A stretch of DNA of 11,201 bases from an uncultured Verrucomicrobiota bacterium (lineage in GTDB: Bacteria; Verrucomicrobiota; Verrucomicrobiae; Opitutales; Opitutaceae). The translations under genes and the position numbers were made by a program. Below, in pieces: positions 5,226-11,201 of the stretch. Every line of letters starts with the position of its first letter. The first letter of the stretch is position 1. The stretch covers positions 1 to 11,201 of the forward strand of contig CAMLQS010000152.1 of NCBI GenBank assembly GCA_946482165.1, given 5' to 3'. The notes below the pieces were generated by a model. It saw nothing but the letters and a program-made list of their open reading frames with translations, had not been told where the DNA came from and searched no databases.

Positions 5226-5525
5226 CGCTTTATTTCGAAGACAGCGCCTAAAGCGGAACTCGGGACGGAAGGGGCGGACGCGCCGATCCTCTTTAAAGAC
5301 TGGCCTGCCACGTTAAACGCCGAGCCTTGGCCTGAGGGGGTGAAGACCCGCCGACGTCTGGTAGTCATCCGGCTGCTTAAGTTCTGCAAAGAGGAGCGTA
5401 AGCCGGCGAGCATCACGTTGATGAATGGCTACCTCGCCGATTTGGAGAGGCAAGGCAATCTCCGGCCGGAGATACGCGAGGCTTTGCGCTGGTTTGTGCT
5501 GGCGGCGCGAATGGGTCGGCTCCTA
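5223..5525 (+). pseudogene. Tyrosine recombinase N-terminal fragment, integron integrase-like
   Basis: An open frame from 5223 (after a TAG at 5220-5222) encodes LFKDWPATLNAEPWPEGVKT, then VIRLLKFCKEERKPASI, MNGYLADLERQG and REALRWFVLAAR. This has the order of the SAM-like core-binding domain of integron integrases and related tyrosine recombinases (DW-L near the start, K/R-rich helix, YL-L-QG, REALRWF helix). No canonical start is found upstream and similarity ends near 5525, so the catalytic domain with its R-H-R-Y residues is missing. It is transcribed away from the minus-strand cassettes, the standard geometry of intI and its array. It could also be another tyrosine recombinase; only a profile search would settle that. 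Confidence 0.55.
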
Positions 5526-5633
5526 CGCACGGGAATCCGAACAAGGATGATCGGCGGGCATTCAACCGTCGAATGCGGCGGCAGTTCCCGCAGGTGCTTC
5601 TTCTTTGCCACGTCCTACGGCCTGCCATTCAAC

Positions 5634-5899
5634 CTATTTGGAACATTCCTTGAGCTGATCGGGGGGAGACAGGAAACCGCCGGCCCTCTTGAGCAGGCGG
5701 ACGACGAGCGTGTTGTCCCCGGCGCGGAGGGAGCCTTCGGGAACGGAGTAATCCCGAACGCCGTCCCAGACGGCGGAGCCGAGCCATCGGCCGTCGAAGA
5801 AAACCGTATCCGTCTTCTCCATACGGCCTAGGCTGGGGGCGCGCCAAATGCGGCCAAACCGGAAATGCCTAGCAGGGAGACGAACGGAAGATTCGCCAT
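5634..5899 (-). pseudogene. Sialate O-acetylesterase-like remnant with signal peptide
   Basis: Two pieces in different frames. ATG 5899 opens a signal peptide-like stretch (LPFVSLLGISGLAAFGAPPA) that stops at a TAG (5830-5828). In another frame, TDTVFFDGRWLGS, VPEGSLRAGDNTLVVRLL and GGFLSPPDQLKE follow. The second piece fits the jelly-roll segment of bacterial sialate O-acetylesterases and some GH2-like proteins, which read DTVWVNG, then AG-N-I-VRV and a Gly-rich PPEQL end. The SGNH catalytic regions are absent. It reads as a large internal deletion plus frameshift in a formerly secreted esterase. Positions 5526-5633 hold nothing I can identify. Confidence 0.5.
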
Positions 5900-5930
5900 G
5901 GAGAGAGTTCGCGGGGTGCCCGAAAGAATG

Positions 5931-5971
5931 AAAAGCCCCGGCGCCGCGTTTGGCGACGCGGACACCGAGGC
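5931..5971 (-). terminator. Candidate terminator downstream of GH5 gene A
   Basis: On the minus strand an imperfect GC-rich stem (GCC-CGG...CCGCG pairing with CGCGG...CCG-GGC, loop TCGCCAAA) is followed by GGGGCTTTT. The inner six-pair stem CCGCGT/ACGCGG (5944-5949 with 5956-5961) is perfect. The T run is short. It lies about 46 bp past the stop at 6018 and acts second after the 5987-6006 palindrome. Confidence 0.4.
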
Positions 5972-5986
5972 ATCGGTCAGGACGGA

Positions 5987-6006
5987 GCGCGTTGAACTCA
6001 ACGCGC
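5987..6006. terminator. Perfect 9-2-9 palindrome after GH5 gene A
   Basis: GCGCGTTGA-AC-TCAACGCGC, a perfect inverted repeat 11 bp beyond the stop of the minus-strand GH5 gene. There is no T run on either strand, so it could be an RNA-stabilising hairpin or a terminator part rather than a stand-alone intrinsic terminator. Confidence 0.35.
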
Positions 6007-6017
6007 CCGCCCGCGGC

Positions 6018-7577
6018 TCAGGGAGCCTGAAAGGTCCACTGCTGGTTGTAGCTGCCGAGGTAGGTCCAGATATGGACGTTGGCCTGATCGTTCGACGAGT
6101 AGTCCTTCACGTCCAGGCACATGCTGGGAGCGTGGGTCGGCGTGAGGCGGTAATACCCGCCGCCGACGGAGGTGATCGTCCACTTCTGGTTGGCGCCCCC
6201 GGTGGGCGTCCAGATTTGGACGTTGGCGCCGGTGCCGGTGTTTCCGCCCGACACGTCGAGGGCCTTGCCGCTCTGGGCGCCCAGGATCGTGTATTGGTTG
6301 TTGCCCAAGTGGGTCAGCGTCCAGCGCTGGCTTTCGCCCCACCAGTAGCTCCACTGCTGCACGTTGGCGCCGTCGTTCCGGCCCAGGCCGGCGACTTCCA
6401 GCGCCTTGCCGCTATGGCGGGCGACGATCTTGTAGAGGCCGTTGGGAACGATGCCGCCGCCGCCCGGGGGCGGGAGCGCGGCGCCGCCCGTCAAGGCGCG
6501 CGCGGTGTCCCGGTCGGACAAGGCCCCCGTGTTCCAGTCGAAGACGCCTCCCGGGGTGCACCAATAGACGGGCTTCAGCCCGCGGCTGTTCGCGGCCGCG
6601 ACCACGTATTTGGAGAAATGGGTGACGGAGGCCACGTGCAGATTGTAGTCCGCGCCCGTGAGGTCCGAGGAGACGCCGCGCCTCTTGCCCTGGAACTCGC
6701 CCACCAGCACCGGAATCCCGCGGTCGACGAATTTGGCCTTCATCTTGTTAAACTGCGCATCGAGGTAGGCTTCCTCGCCCCAGTTGGCGTTGCGATCGGC
6801 CCGCGTGGAGTGGTGGTAGCCCTGCCCCCAGAAGTAGAATTTCTTCCCCCACGATTCGTCCGCGTCCATCAGGCAAAACTGGTAGGGGCTGTAGTAGTGG
6901 ACTTCCACTACCATGCGTCCCGGGGTCGAATCGCTCGGCAGGGTGTTCACCAGCTGGTCGGTGGTGTCGATGTCCGTCTTGGGTCCGGAGAACACCAGCC
7001 AACGGGAGGCGTTGTTGCCGCCCGTGGCGCGGACCGCGCTGATGAAGGTGTTGTAGTAGGTCCGCAGGGTGGCCCACTGGGCGGCGGTGCTGACGTCGGG
7101 CTCGTTGGCGCCGGCGAACAAGAGACGGCTGTCGTAGCCGGCGAAGGCGTTCGCGATCTGCGTCCAGTAGGACTGCATCTTCGCGTTGATGGTCGGATTC
7201 ACCGTGTCGGTGACGTTTTTTTCCAGCCAACCGTTGTCCCAGTGGCAGTTGATGATGACGGTGAGGTTGCGCGCATAGCACCAATCGACGACCTGCTTCA
7301 CGCGGGCCATCCAGGCCGGGTCGATCTGATAATTGGTCTGGTTCGCGTGGACGTCCCACGACACCGGGATGCGGATCGTGTTAAATCCGGCGTCGGCGAC
7401 GGAGTTGATCAAGGCTTGGGAGGCCTTCGGCCCCCACGCGCCTTCGCCGGCCGGCGGCTCCATCGTGTTTCCGAGATTCCATCCATAGGTCGGCGTAGGC
7501 AGCTGCGCAAAGGCGGCCGCCGGTGACATCAGCAAACCCGCGATCCCGAGGACCGCGGCGGTCAATAGCTTGTTCAT
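6018..7577 (-). CDS. Secreted GH5 glycanase with C-terminal ricin-type beta-trefoil (gene A)
   Basis: 519 residues. A Sec signal peptide (1-24, cut after AFA) leads into a GH5 (beta/alpha)8 domain, about 28-365: YGWNLGNT at the start, GFNTIRIPVSW with R69, INCHWDNGW with H112, acid/base E159 in FAGANEP, H227 and Y229 in VEVHYYSPYQ, nucleophile E294 in VLVGEFQ, and W339 in PVYWC. All GH5 key residues are present, so it should be active, hydrolysing beta-1,4-linked glucan or a related beta-glycan by retention. After a PPPGGGG linker, residues 378-519 carry repeated QxW-type motifs (QQW 407, QRW 417, QIW 454, QKW 464, HIW 502, QQW 512), a CBM13/ricin B-like sugar-binding domain. Tandem with gene B and likely secreted with it. 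Confidence 0.9.
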   Translation of the reverse strand: MNKLLTAAVLGIAGLLMSPAAAFAQLPTPTYGWNLGNTMEPPAGEGAWGPKASQALINSVADAGFNTIRIPVSWDVHANQTNYQIDPAWMARVKQVVDWCYARNLTVIINCHWDNGWLEKNVTDTVNPTINAKMQSYWTQIANAFAGYDSRLLFAGANEPDVSTAAQWATLRTYYNTFISAVRATGGNNASRWLVFSGPKTDIDTTDQLVNTLPSDSTPGRMVVEVHYYSPYQFCLMDADESWGKKFYFWGQGYHHSTRADRNANWGEEAYLDAQFNKMKAKFVDRGIPVLVGEFQGKRRGVSSDLTGADYNLHVASVTHFSKYVVAAANSRGLKPVYWCTPGGVFDWNTGALSDRDTARALTGGAALPPPGGGGIVPNGLYKIVARHSGKALEVAGLGRNDGANVQQWSYWWGESQRWTLTHLGNNQYTILGAQSGKALDVSGGNTGTGANVQIWTPTGGANQKWTITSVGGGYYRLTPTHAPSMCLDVKDYSSNDQANVHIWTYLGSYNQQWTFQAP

Positions 7578-7729
7578 CTTCTTAGGGTTTTCTTGTTGGG
7601 GTCCGGCACGGGCGAGCGCACCGGTGAAAGGGTGGCGGCGGCATTCGTGCGCGAAGTTGGGTTTTTGAGCCCGATGATGCTCCGCTCTCGCGACGCCATC
7701 ACGGGGAAATCAGGCAGGGAGCCAGCAGC

Positions 7730-7786
7730 CCCCGCGAAAAGGCGGGGCGCGCCGCCCGGGCCAAGGCATTCATGGCCCGGGCGGCG
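7730..7786. terminator. Two tandem GC-rich hairpins between the GH5 genes
   Basis: A 14-bp perfect stem (7750-7763 with 7773-7786, nine-base loop) lies 25 bp past the stop of gene B. Next to it is a 6-bp stem CCCCGC/GCGGGG around a GAAAAG loop (7730-7747). No clear T run follows on the minus strand. Position suggests transcription end or mRNA 3' protection for gene B, and partial insulation of gene A, which starts about 150 bp further on. Otherwise 7578-7811 holds no gene that I can support. Confidence 0.5.
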
Positions 7787-7811
7787 AACGGCGCGCAGAA
7801 GCGGCCTCCCT

Positions 7812-9254
7812 TCAGTTCCGGTCGCAGGTCTCGACGTTGGCCGACGCGTTGTAGGTCATGCCGCTCTTGGCGACGCCGCTCACGCAGAAGGTGACGGTGA
7901 CGGTTCCCTTGACCGCGCCGCTCGTCTGGAGCACCGCGATTCCCGAGGAGTTGGTCACGGCCGAGATGCCCGACTGGGTCAGCGTGCCGCTGAAATTGCC
8001 TGTCACGGTGGCTCCCGCGACCGGGTTGCCGCAATTGTTCACGACGGTCACGGTCGCCTGCCCGCGCTTCTTGCCCTGACCGGCGCCGACAGCGGCCACC
8101 GTGATCGAACCGACCGAAACGGCGCTCCCCGTGCATGCGCTCGGAGGCGGCAGCGCGTCGCCGCCCGTCAGGGCGTCGATGTTGTCCCAGTCGACCCCGG
8201 CCCCCGTGTTCCAATCGAAGATGCCTCCCGGCGTGCACCAGTAGACGGGCTTGATGCCCCGGCTGTTGGCGGCCGACACGACGGTCTTGTGGAAGTAAGT
8301 CACCGCCGCCGTGTGCAAAGCGTGGTCCGCCCCGCTCAAGTCCGAGGAAACGCCGCGCTTCTTGCCTTGAAATTCGCCCAGCAGAACAGGGATCCCCTGG
8401 TTGACGAACTTGGCCTTCAACTTGTCGAACTGCGCCGCCACATAGGCTTCCTCGCCCCAGTTGGCGTTGCGGTCGGTGCGCGTGGCATGGTGGTAGCCCT
8501 GGCCCCAGAAGTAGAACATTTTGCCCCAAGACTCGTCCGCGTTCATCAGACAAAACTGGTAAGGGCTGTAATAGTGGACTTCCACGGCCATGCGCCCCGG
8601 CGTCGGGTCGACCGGCAATGTATTCATCAACTGGTCCGTGAGATCGATGTCCGTGCTCGGGCCTTGGACGACCAGCCAGCGGGAGGCGTTGTTGCCGCCC
8701 GTGGACCGAACCGCGTTGATAAACGTGTTGTAGTAAGTCCTCAACGTCGTCCACTCCGCGGCGGTATCGCAATTCGGCTCGTTCGCGCCGGCGAACAGAA
8801 GGCGGCTGTCGTAGCCGGCGAACGTGTTCGCGATCTGCGTCCAGTAGGACTGCATCTTCGCGTTGATGACCGGGTTAACCGAATCGGTGATATTGTTCTC
8901 CAGCCAGCCGTTGTCCCAGTGGCAATTGACGATGACGGTCACGTTGCGCGCGTAGCACCAGTCGACCACCTGCTTGACCCGCGCCATCCAGGCGGGATCG
9001 ATCTGGTAGGTGGTTTGGTTGGCGTGAACGTCCCACGACACCGGAATGCGGATCGTATTAAACCCGGCGTCGACCACCTGGTTGATAAGCGCCTGGGAGG
9101 CCGGCGGCCCCCAGCAACCTTCGCCACACGGAGGCTCCAGCGTGTTTCCGAGGTTCCATCCATAGGTCGGCGTAGGCAGCTGCGCAAAGGCGGCCGCCGG
9201 AAATGTGAGCAAACACGCGATCTTGGCGATCAGCGCGATTAACGATCGATGCAT
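7812..9254 (-). CDS. Secreted GH5 glycanase with C-terminal Ig-like domain (gene B)
   Basis: 480 residues from ATG 9254. A GTG 30 bases upstream is rejected because the ATG version places a normal signal peptide (MHRSLIALIAK...AAFA) first and aligns residue-for-residue with gene A. GH5 residues R69, H112, E159 (FAGANEP), H227, Y229, E294 (LLGEFQ) and W339 are all kept. Over residues 21-370 it matches gene A at 291 of 350 positions without gaps. It has extra cysteines (C43, C47, C162) that could form disulfides. The C-terminal 105 residues are unrelated to gene A: an Ig-like beta domain with ATVTVVNNCGNPVAGATVTG, TNSSGIAVLQTS and a YNASANVETC end, with cysteines at 374, 408, 457 and 477. Such domains usually space or anchor catalytic modules. 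Activity on beta-glycan is expected; the exact substrate is unknown. Confidence 0.9.
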   Translation of the reverse strand: MHRSLIALIAKIACLLTFPAAAFAQLPTPTYGWNLGNTLEPPCGEGCWGPPASQALINQVVDAGFNTIRIPVSWDVHANQTTYQIDPAWMARVKQVVDWCYARNVTVIVNCHWDNGWLENNITDSVNPVINAKMQSYWTQIANTFAGYDSRLLFAGANEPNCDTAAEWTTLRTYYNTFINAVRSTGGNNASRWLVVQGPSTDIDLTDQLMNTLPVDPTPGRMAVEVHYYSPYQFCLMNADESWGKMFYFWGQGYHHATRTDRNANWGEEAYVAAQFDKLKAKFVNQGIPVLLGEFQGKKRGVSSDLSGADHALHTAAVTYFHKTVVSAANSRGIKPVYWCTPGGIFDWNTGAGVDWDNIDALTGGDALPPPSACTGSAVSVGSITVAAVGAGQGKKRGQATVTVVNNCGNPVAGATVTGNFSGTLTQSGISAVTNSSGIAVLQTSGAVKGTVTVTFCVSGVAKSGMTYNASANVETCDRN

Positions 9255-9489
9255 CTCTAATTCTCTTTCTATAAATTTCGGCACGACGCCCGCAGGCGAT
9301 TGGGCGCAAACGAAGCTGTTCGTGACGGGGGTTTAGGTCTCGAGGCCGATCAGCCGCCTCGTCGAAAGCAAGGCGACCGGAGCAGACTCATATATGGGGC
9401 AAACAGAAACCCCGCGAGACGCCCGCCCTCTGCGTGAGCCGCGATCTGCGCATTGGGACATGCGCAGGTGCGTGCCGACGGCCGGGAGG

Positions 9490-9503
9490 ATCGGACATCC
9501 GAT
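9490..9503. promoter_or_regulatory. Candidate operator palindrome
   Basis: ATCGGA-CA-TCCGAT, a perfect 6-2-6 inverted repeat near the middle of the divergent region. The size fits a dimeric regulator such as a LacI- or TetR-type repressor. No regulator gene is in the window, and a palindrome this short can occur by chance. Confidence 0.25.
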
Positions 9504-9637
9504 TCACGAAAACCAAAGAAAGCGACGTGACAACATGTCGCCGACGGCGGCTCGCGATTGGGGGTAACGAGGGGAAAGAAGGGGAGCAACGAGCCCGGAC
9601 CGGGCGGTCAAAGCTCGCCGCATACAGATGATTTATC

Positions 9638-9666
9638 GTGAAATCTCGTCAAGCCGAATTTATATT
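9638..9666 (+). promoter_or_regulatory. Candidate sigma70-like promoter for the GH78 gene
   Basis: GTGAAA (four of six to TTGACA), a 17-bp spacer, then TATATT (five of six to TATAAT) ending 25 bp before ATG 9692. The leader has no Shine-Dalgarno sequence; initiation may rely on a short, weakly structured leader. Confidence 0.4.
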
Positions 9667-9691
9667 CCGCGTCGCAACCCGCCCCTCGCCC

Positions 9692-11201
9692 ATGCCCCCC
9701 ATTCGTCCGTTGCTCGCGTCCCTTTCGCTGATGACGCTTCTCGTCGCGTTCGCCGCGCCCGCCGTCGCCTCCGCGAGCGCCGCCGCTCCGCTCGCGGTCG
9801 CCCGCCTCACGGCCAACGGCCGGAGCAACCCCCTCGGCATCCCGGCCCACGACCTCTCCTTCGGCTGGACCTCCACCTCGTCGCGGCGGGCCGTCATCCA
9901 GCAAGCCTACCAACTCCGCGTCGGCACGCGCCCCGGCCTCGCCGACCTGTGGGATTCCGGTCGTGTCGAGTCCGCTCACCAGACCGACATCACCCTCCCC
10001 GTCGGAATCGCGCCGGCGCCCGCCACCCGCTATTATTGGCAGGTGCGAATCTGGGACCAAAACGGCCGCGCGAGCAAGTGGAGCGAGCCCGCTTGGTTCG
10101 AAACCGGACTCCTCGCCGCGCCCGACTGGGCCGGCGCCAAATGGATCGGCCGCGCCACGCCCGCCCCCGCTTCCTCCGTATCCGAAAGCCACGACAAACT
10201 CCCGCCCGCGCTTCCCCTGCTTCGCGGCGAATTCACCGCGCGCCCCGCCATCGCCTCCGCCCGTCTCTACGCCTCCGCGCAGGGCCTCTACGAGGCCTCG
10301 GTCAACGGCCAAAAAGCCGGCGACCAGTTCCTCGCCCCGGGCTGGACCGACTACGCCCAACGCATCCAGCACCAGACCTACGACATCACCGCCCTCGTCC
10401 GCCCCGGCGCCAACGTCGTCGGCGCCGCGCTCGCCGACGGGTGGTTCCGCGGCAAGGTCGGCCTCAACTGGACCACGATCTACGGCGCCGACCTCGCCTT
10501 TATCGCGAAGATAAAAATCACCTACGCCGACGGCTCTTCCGACTGGTTCGGCACCGACGCCACCTGGCGCTCCGGCGACAGTCCCCGCCTCCGCGCCGAC
10601 CTCCAGGACGGCGAGGCCTATCGCGCCGCCCTCGAACAACCCGGCTGGGACCGGCCCGGCTTCGACGCCTCCGCCTGGCGCCCCGTCGCGCTCGCCGCCG
10701 ACGCCACCGCCCGCCTCGTCCCCCAGCCCGACGAACCCGTCCGCGTCGTCGCCACGCTCCCCGCGAAAAAACGCACCGAGATCCTCCCCCGCACCTGGGT
10801 CTACGACCTCGGACAAAACATGGTCGGCGTCGCCCGCGTCGTGTTGCGCGGCACGCGAGGCCAGACCGTCACCCTCCGCCACGCCGAGGACGTCTACCGC
10901 ACCGGCCCACGCGCCGGACAGCTCTACACCGAAAACCTTCGCACGACGAAGGCCACCGACACCTACACCTTCGCCGCCGGCGGCACCGTCACCTACCAGC
11001 CCTCCTTCACCCAACACGGCTTTCGCTACCTCGAAATCACCGGCCTCGCGACACCGCCCGAACTCGCCGATGTGCAGGGCGTCGTTCTCTCCTCCGACCT
11101 GCCCGGCGACGGCGACCTCCGCACCGGACACCCCATGCTCGACCAGCTCGTGAGCAACATCCGCTGGGGCCAGCGCGGCAACTTCCTCTCCATCCCCACC
11201 G
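9692..11201 (+). CDS. GH78 alpha-L-rhamnosidase, N-terminal part (runs off window)
   Basis: 503 codons are visible, with no stop before the window edge. A Sec signal peptide (about 1-30, SLSLMTLLVAFAAPAVASAS region shifted from M1) precedes a fibronectin-like domain (about 33-140: DLSFGWTSTS, YYWQVRIWDQNGRASKWSEP). The rhamnosidase N-terminal domain (about 177-340) follows, with LYASAQGLYEASVNGQ, GWTDYAQRIQ and DGWFRGKVGLNWTTIYGAD (from residue 249). A concanavalin-like domain then shows VYDLGQNMVG (about 370-379) and HGFRYLEITG. The catalytic (alpha/alpha)6 barrel begins at HPMLDQLVSNIRWGQRGNF (about 480), just before the edge, so its acidic catalytic residues are not seen. It should release terminal alpha-L-rhamnose from polysaccharides or glycosides outside the cytoplasm. 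ATG 9692 is chosen as the first start giving a signal peptide. It is divergent from GH5 gene B. Confidence 0.92.
   Translation, partial: MPPIRPLLASLSLMTLLVAFAAPAVASASAAAPLAVARLTANGRSNPLGIPAHDLSFGWTSTSSRRAVIQQAYQLRVGTRPGLADLWDSGRVESAHQTDITLPVGIAPAPATRYYWQVRIWDQNGRASKWSEPAWFETGLLAAPDWAGAKWIGRATPAPASSVSESHDKLPPALPLLRGEFTARPAIASARLYASAQGLYEASVNGQKAGDQFLAPGWTDYAQRIQHQTYDITALVRPGANVVGAALADGWFRGKVGLNWTTIYGADLAFIAKIKITYADGSSDWFGTDATWRSGDSPRLRADLQDGEAYRAALEQPGWDRPGFDASAWRPVALAADATARLVPQPDEPVRVVATLPAKKRTEILPRTWVYDLGQNMVGVARVVLRGTRGQTVTLRHAEDVYRTGPRAGQLYTENLRTTKATDTYTFAAGGTVTYQPSFTQHGFRYLEITGLATPPELADVQGVVLSSDLPGDGDLRTGHPMLDQLVSNIRWGQRGNFLSIPT

Larger units (their letters stand above)
9255..9691. other. 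Divergent intergenic region between GH5 gene B and GH78 gene
   Basis: No convincing coding sequence lies in this 437-bp stretch. It must hold the promoters of two divergently transcribed secreted hydrolases. Visible elements are a perfect palindrome at 9490-9503, a second small inverted repeat GACA-ACA-TGTC, a pair of TGCGCA boxes, and an AT-rich start region at 9628-9666. On the gene B side, AAAGAG precedes ATG 9254 at a reasonable distance for ribosome binding. Confidence 0.5.

Noticed and set aside
5045..5416. Full 123-residue protein from 5416 as an intact gene
   Set aside because: Only the last about 60 residues look like a transposase; the upstream part overlaps the plus-strand recombinase fragment, and the true C-terminal end is in another frame.
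5629..5847. 72-residue Arg/Pro-rich frame on the minus strand
   Set aside because: It is out of frame with the recognisable esterase jelly-roll segment and has arginine-rich shadow composition.
5865..7526. 553-codon open frame on the plus strand across GH5 gene A
   Set aside because: It lies opposite a GH5 gene with a signal peptide and all catalytic residues. Its product is Arg/Val/Gly-rich without domains, as expected for an antisense frame in GC-rich DNA.
7593..9242. 549-codon open frame on the plus strand across GH5 gene B
   Set aside because: Same situation. It resembles the frame opposite gene A only because the two GH5 genes are paralogues, so the similarity between the shadows is not independent evidence.
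9608..11131. 507-codon open frame on the minus strand across the GH78 gene
   Set aside because: Gly/Ala/Glu-rich low-complexity product opposite a clear rhamnosidase. GC-rich third positions remove stops from the antisense frame.
1..11201. tRNA or rRNA genes
   Set aside because: No tRNA-like cloverleaf (GTTCRANYC box with matching acceptor arms) or rRNA segment was noticed on reading either strand; a covariance search was not possible.

Overview
The window joins two unlike regions. Positions 1 to about 5240 look like the proximal part of a chromosomal integron: short, mostly hypothetical genes, all on the minus strand, separated by long folded attC-like repeats of 108-115 bp and by 3' ends of a group II intron. 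Positions about 5630 to 11201 are a GC-rich polysaccharide-degradation locus: two tandem GH5 glycanases on the minus strand, then a divergent GH78 alpha-L-rhamnosidase on the plus strand that runs off the window. The GC-rich secreted hydrolases, weak Shine-Dalgarno signals and integron together suggest an environmental polysaccharide degrader, possibly Opitutaceae (Verrucomicrobiota). That placement is inference; no rRNA or marker gene is present.

Reading the array in its direction of transcription (from 5015 down to 1): intron 3' end, two-TM protein, attC, GNAT acetyltransferase, attC, intron 3' end, 158-aa unknown, attC, Imm32-like protein, intron 3' end with about 105 codons of its maturase, lipoprotein plus overlapping membrane protein, attC scrap, intron 3' end, zinc-ribbon/TM protein, attC, 45-aa protein, intron 3' end, HAD hydrolase running off the window. 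All five intron pieces keep domains V and VI and end at the same base, but each starts at a different point. This resembles 5'-truncated retroelement copies. Each lies 14-28 nt upstream of a start codon.

At 5026-5525, between the array and the sugar locus, lie a frameshifted IS4-like transposase tail (minus) and an N-terminal fragment of a tyrosine recombinase resembling an integron integrase (plus). The recombinase points away from the array, as intI does in a standard integron, but it has lost both ends. The platform therefore looks dead here, and the attI/Pc position seems to be disrupted by the transposase scrap. A broken sialate O-acetylesterase-like gene, a signal peptide followed by a jelly-roll piece in another frame, marks the edge of the sugar locus.

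The two GH5 proteins have 83% identical catalytic modules (291 of 350 aligned residues, counted by eye, no gaps) but unrelated C-terminal modules: a ricin-type beta-trefoil in one and an Ig-like domain in the other. With the rhamnosidase they suggest secreted breakdown of a beta-glycan and of rhamnose-bearing side chains.
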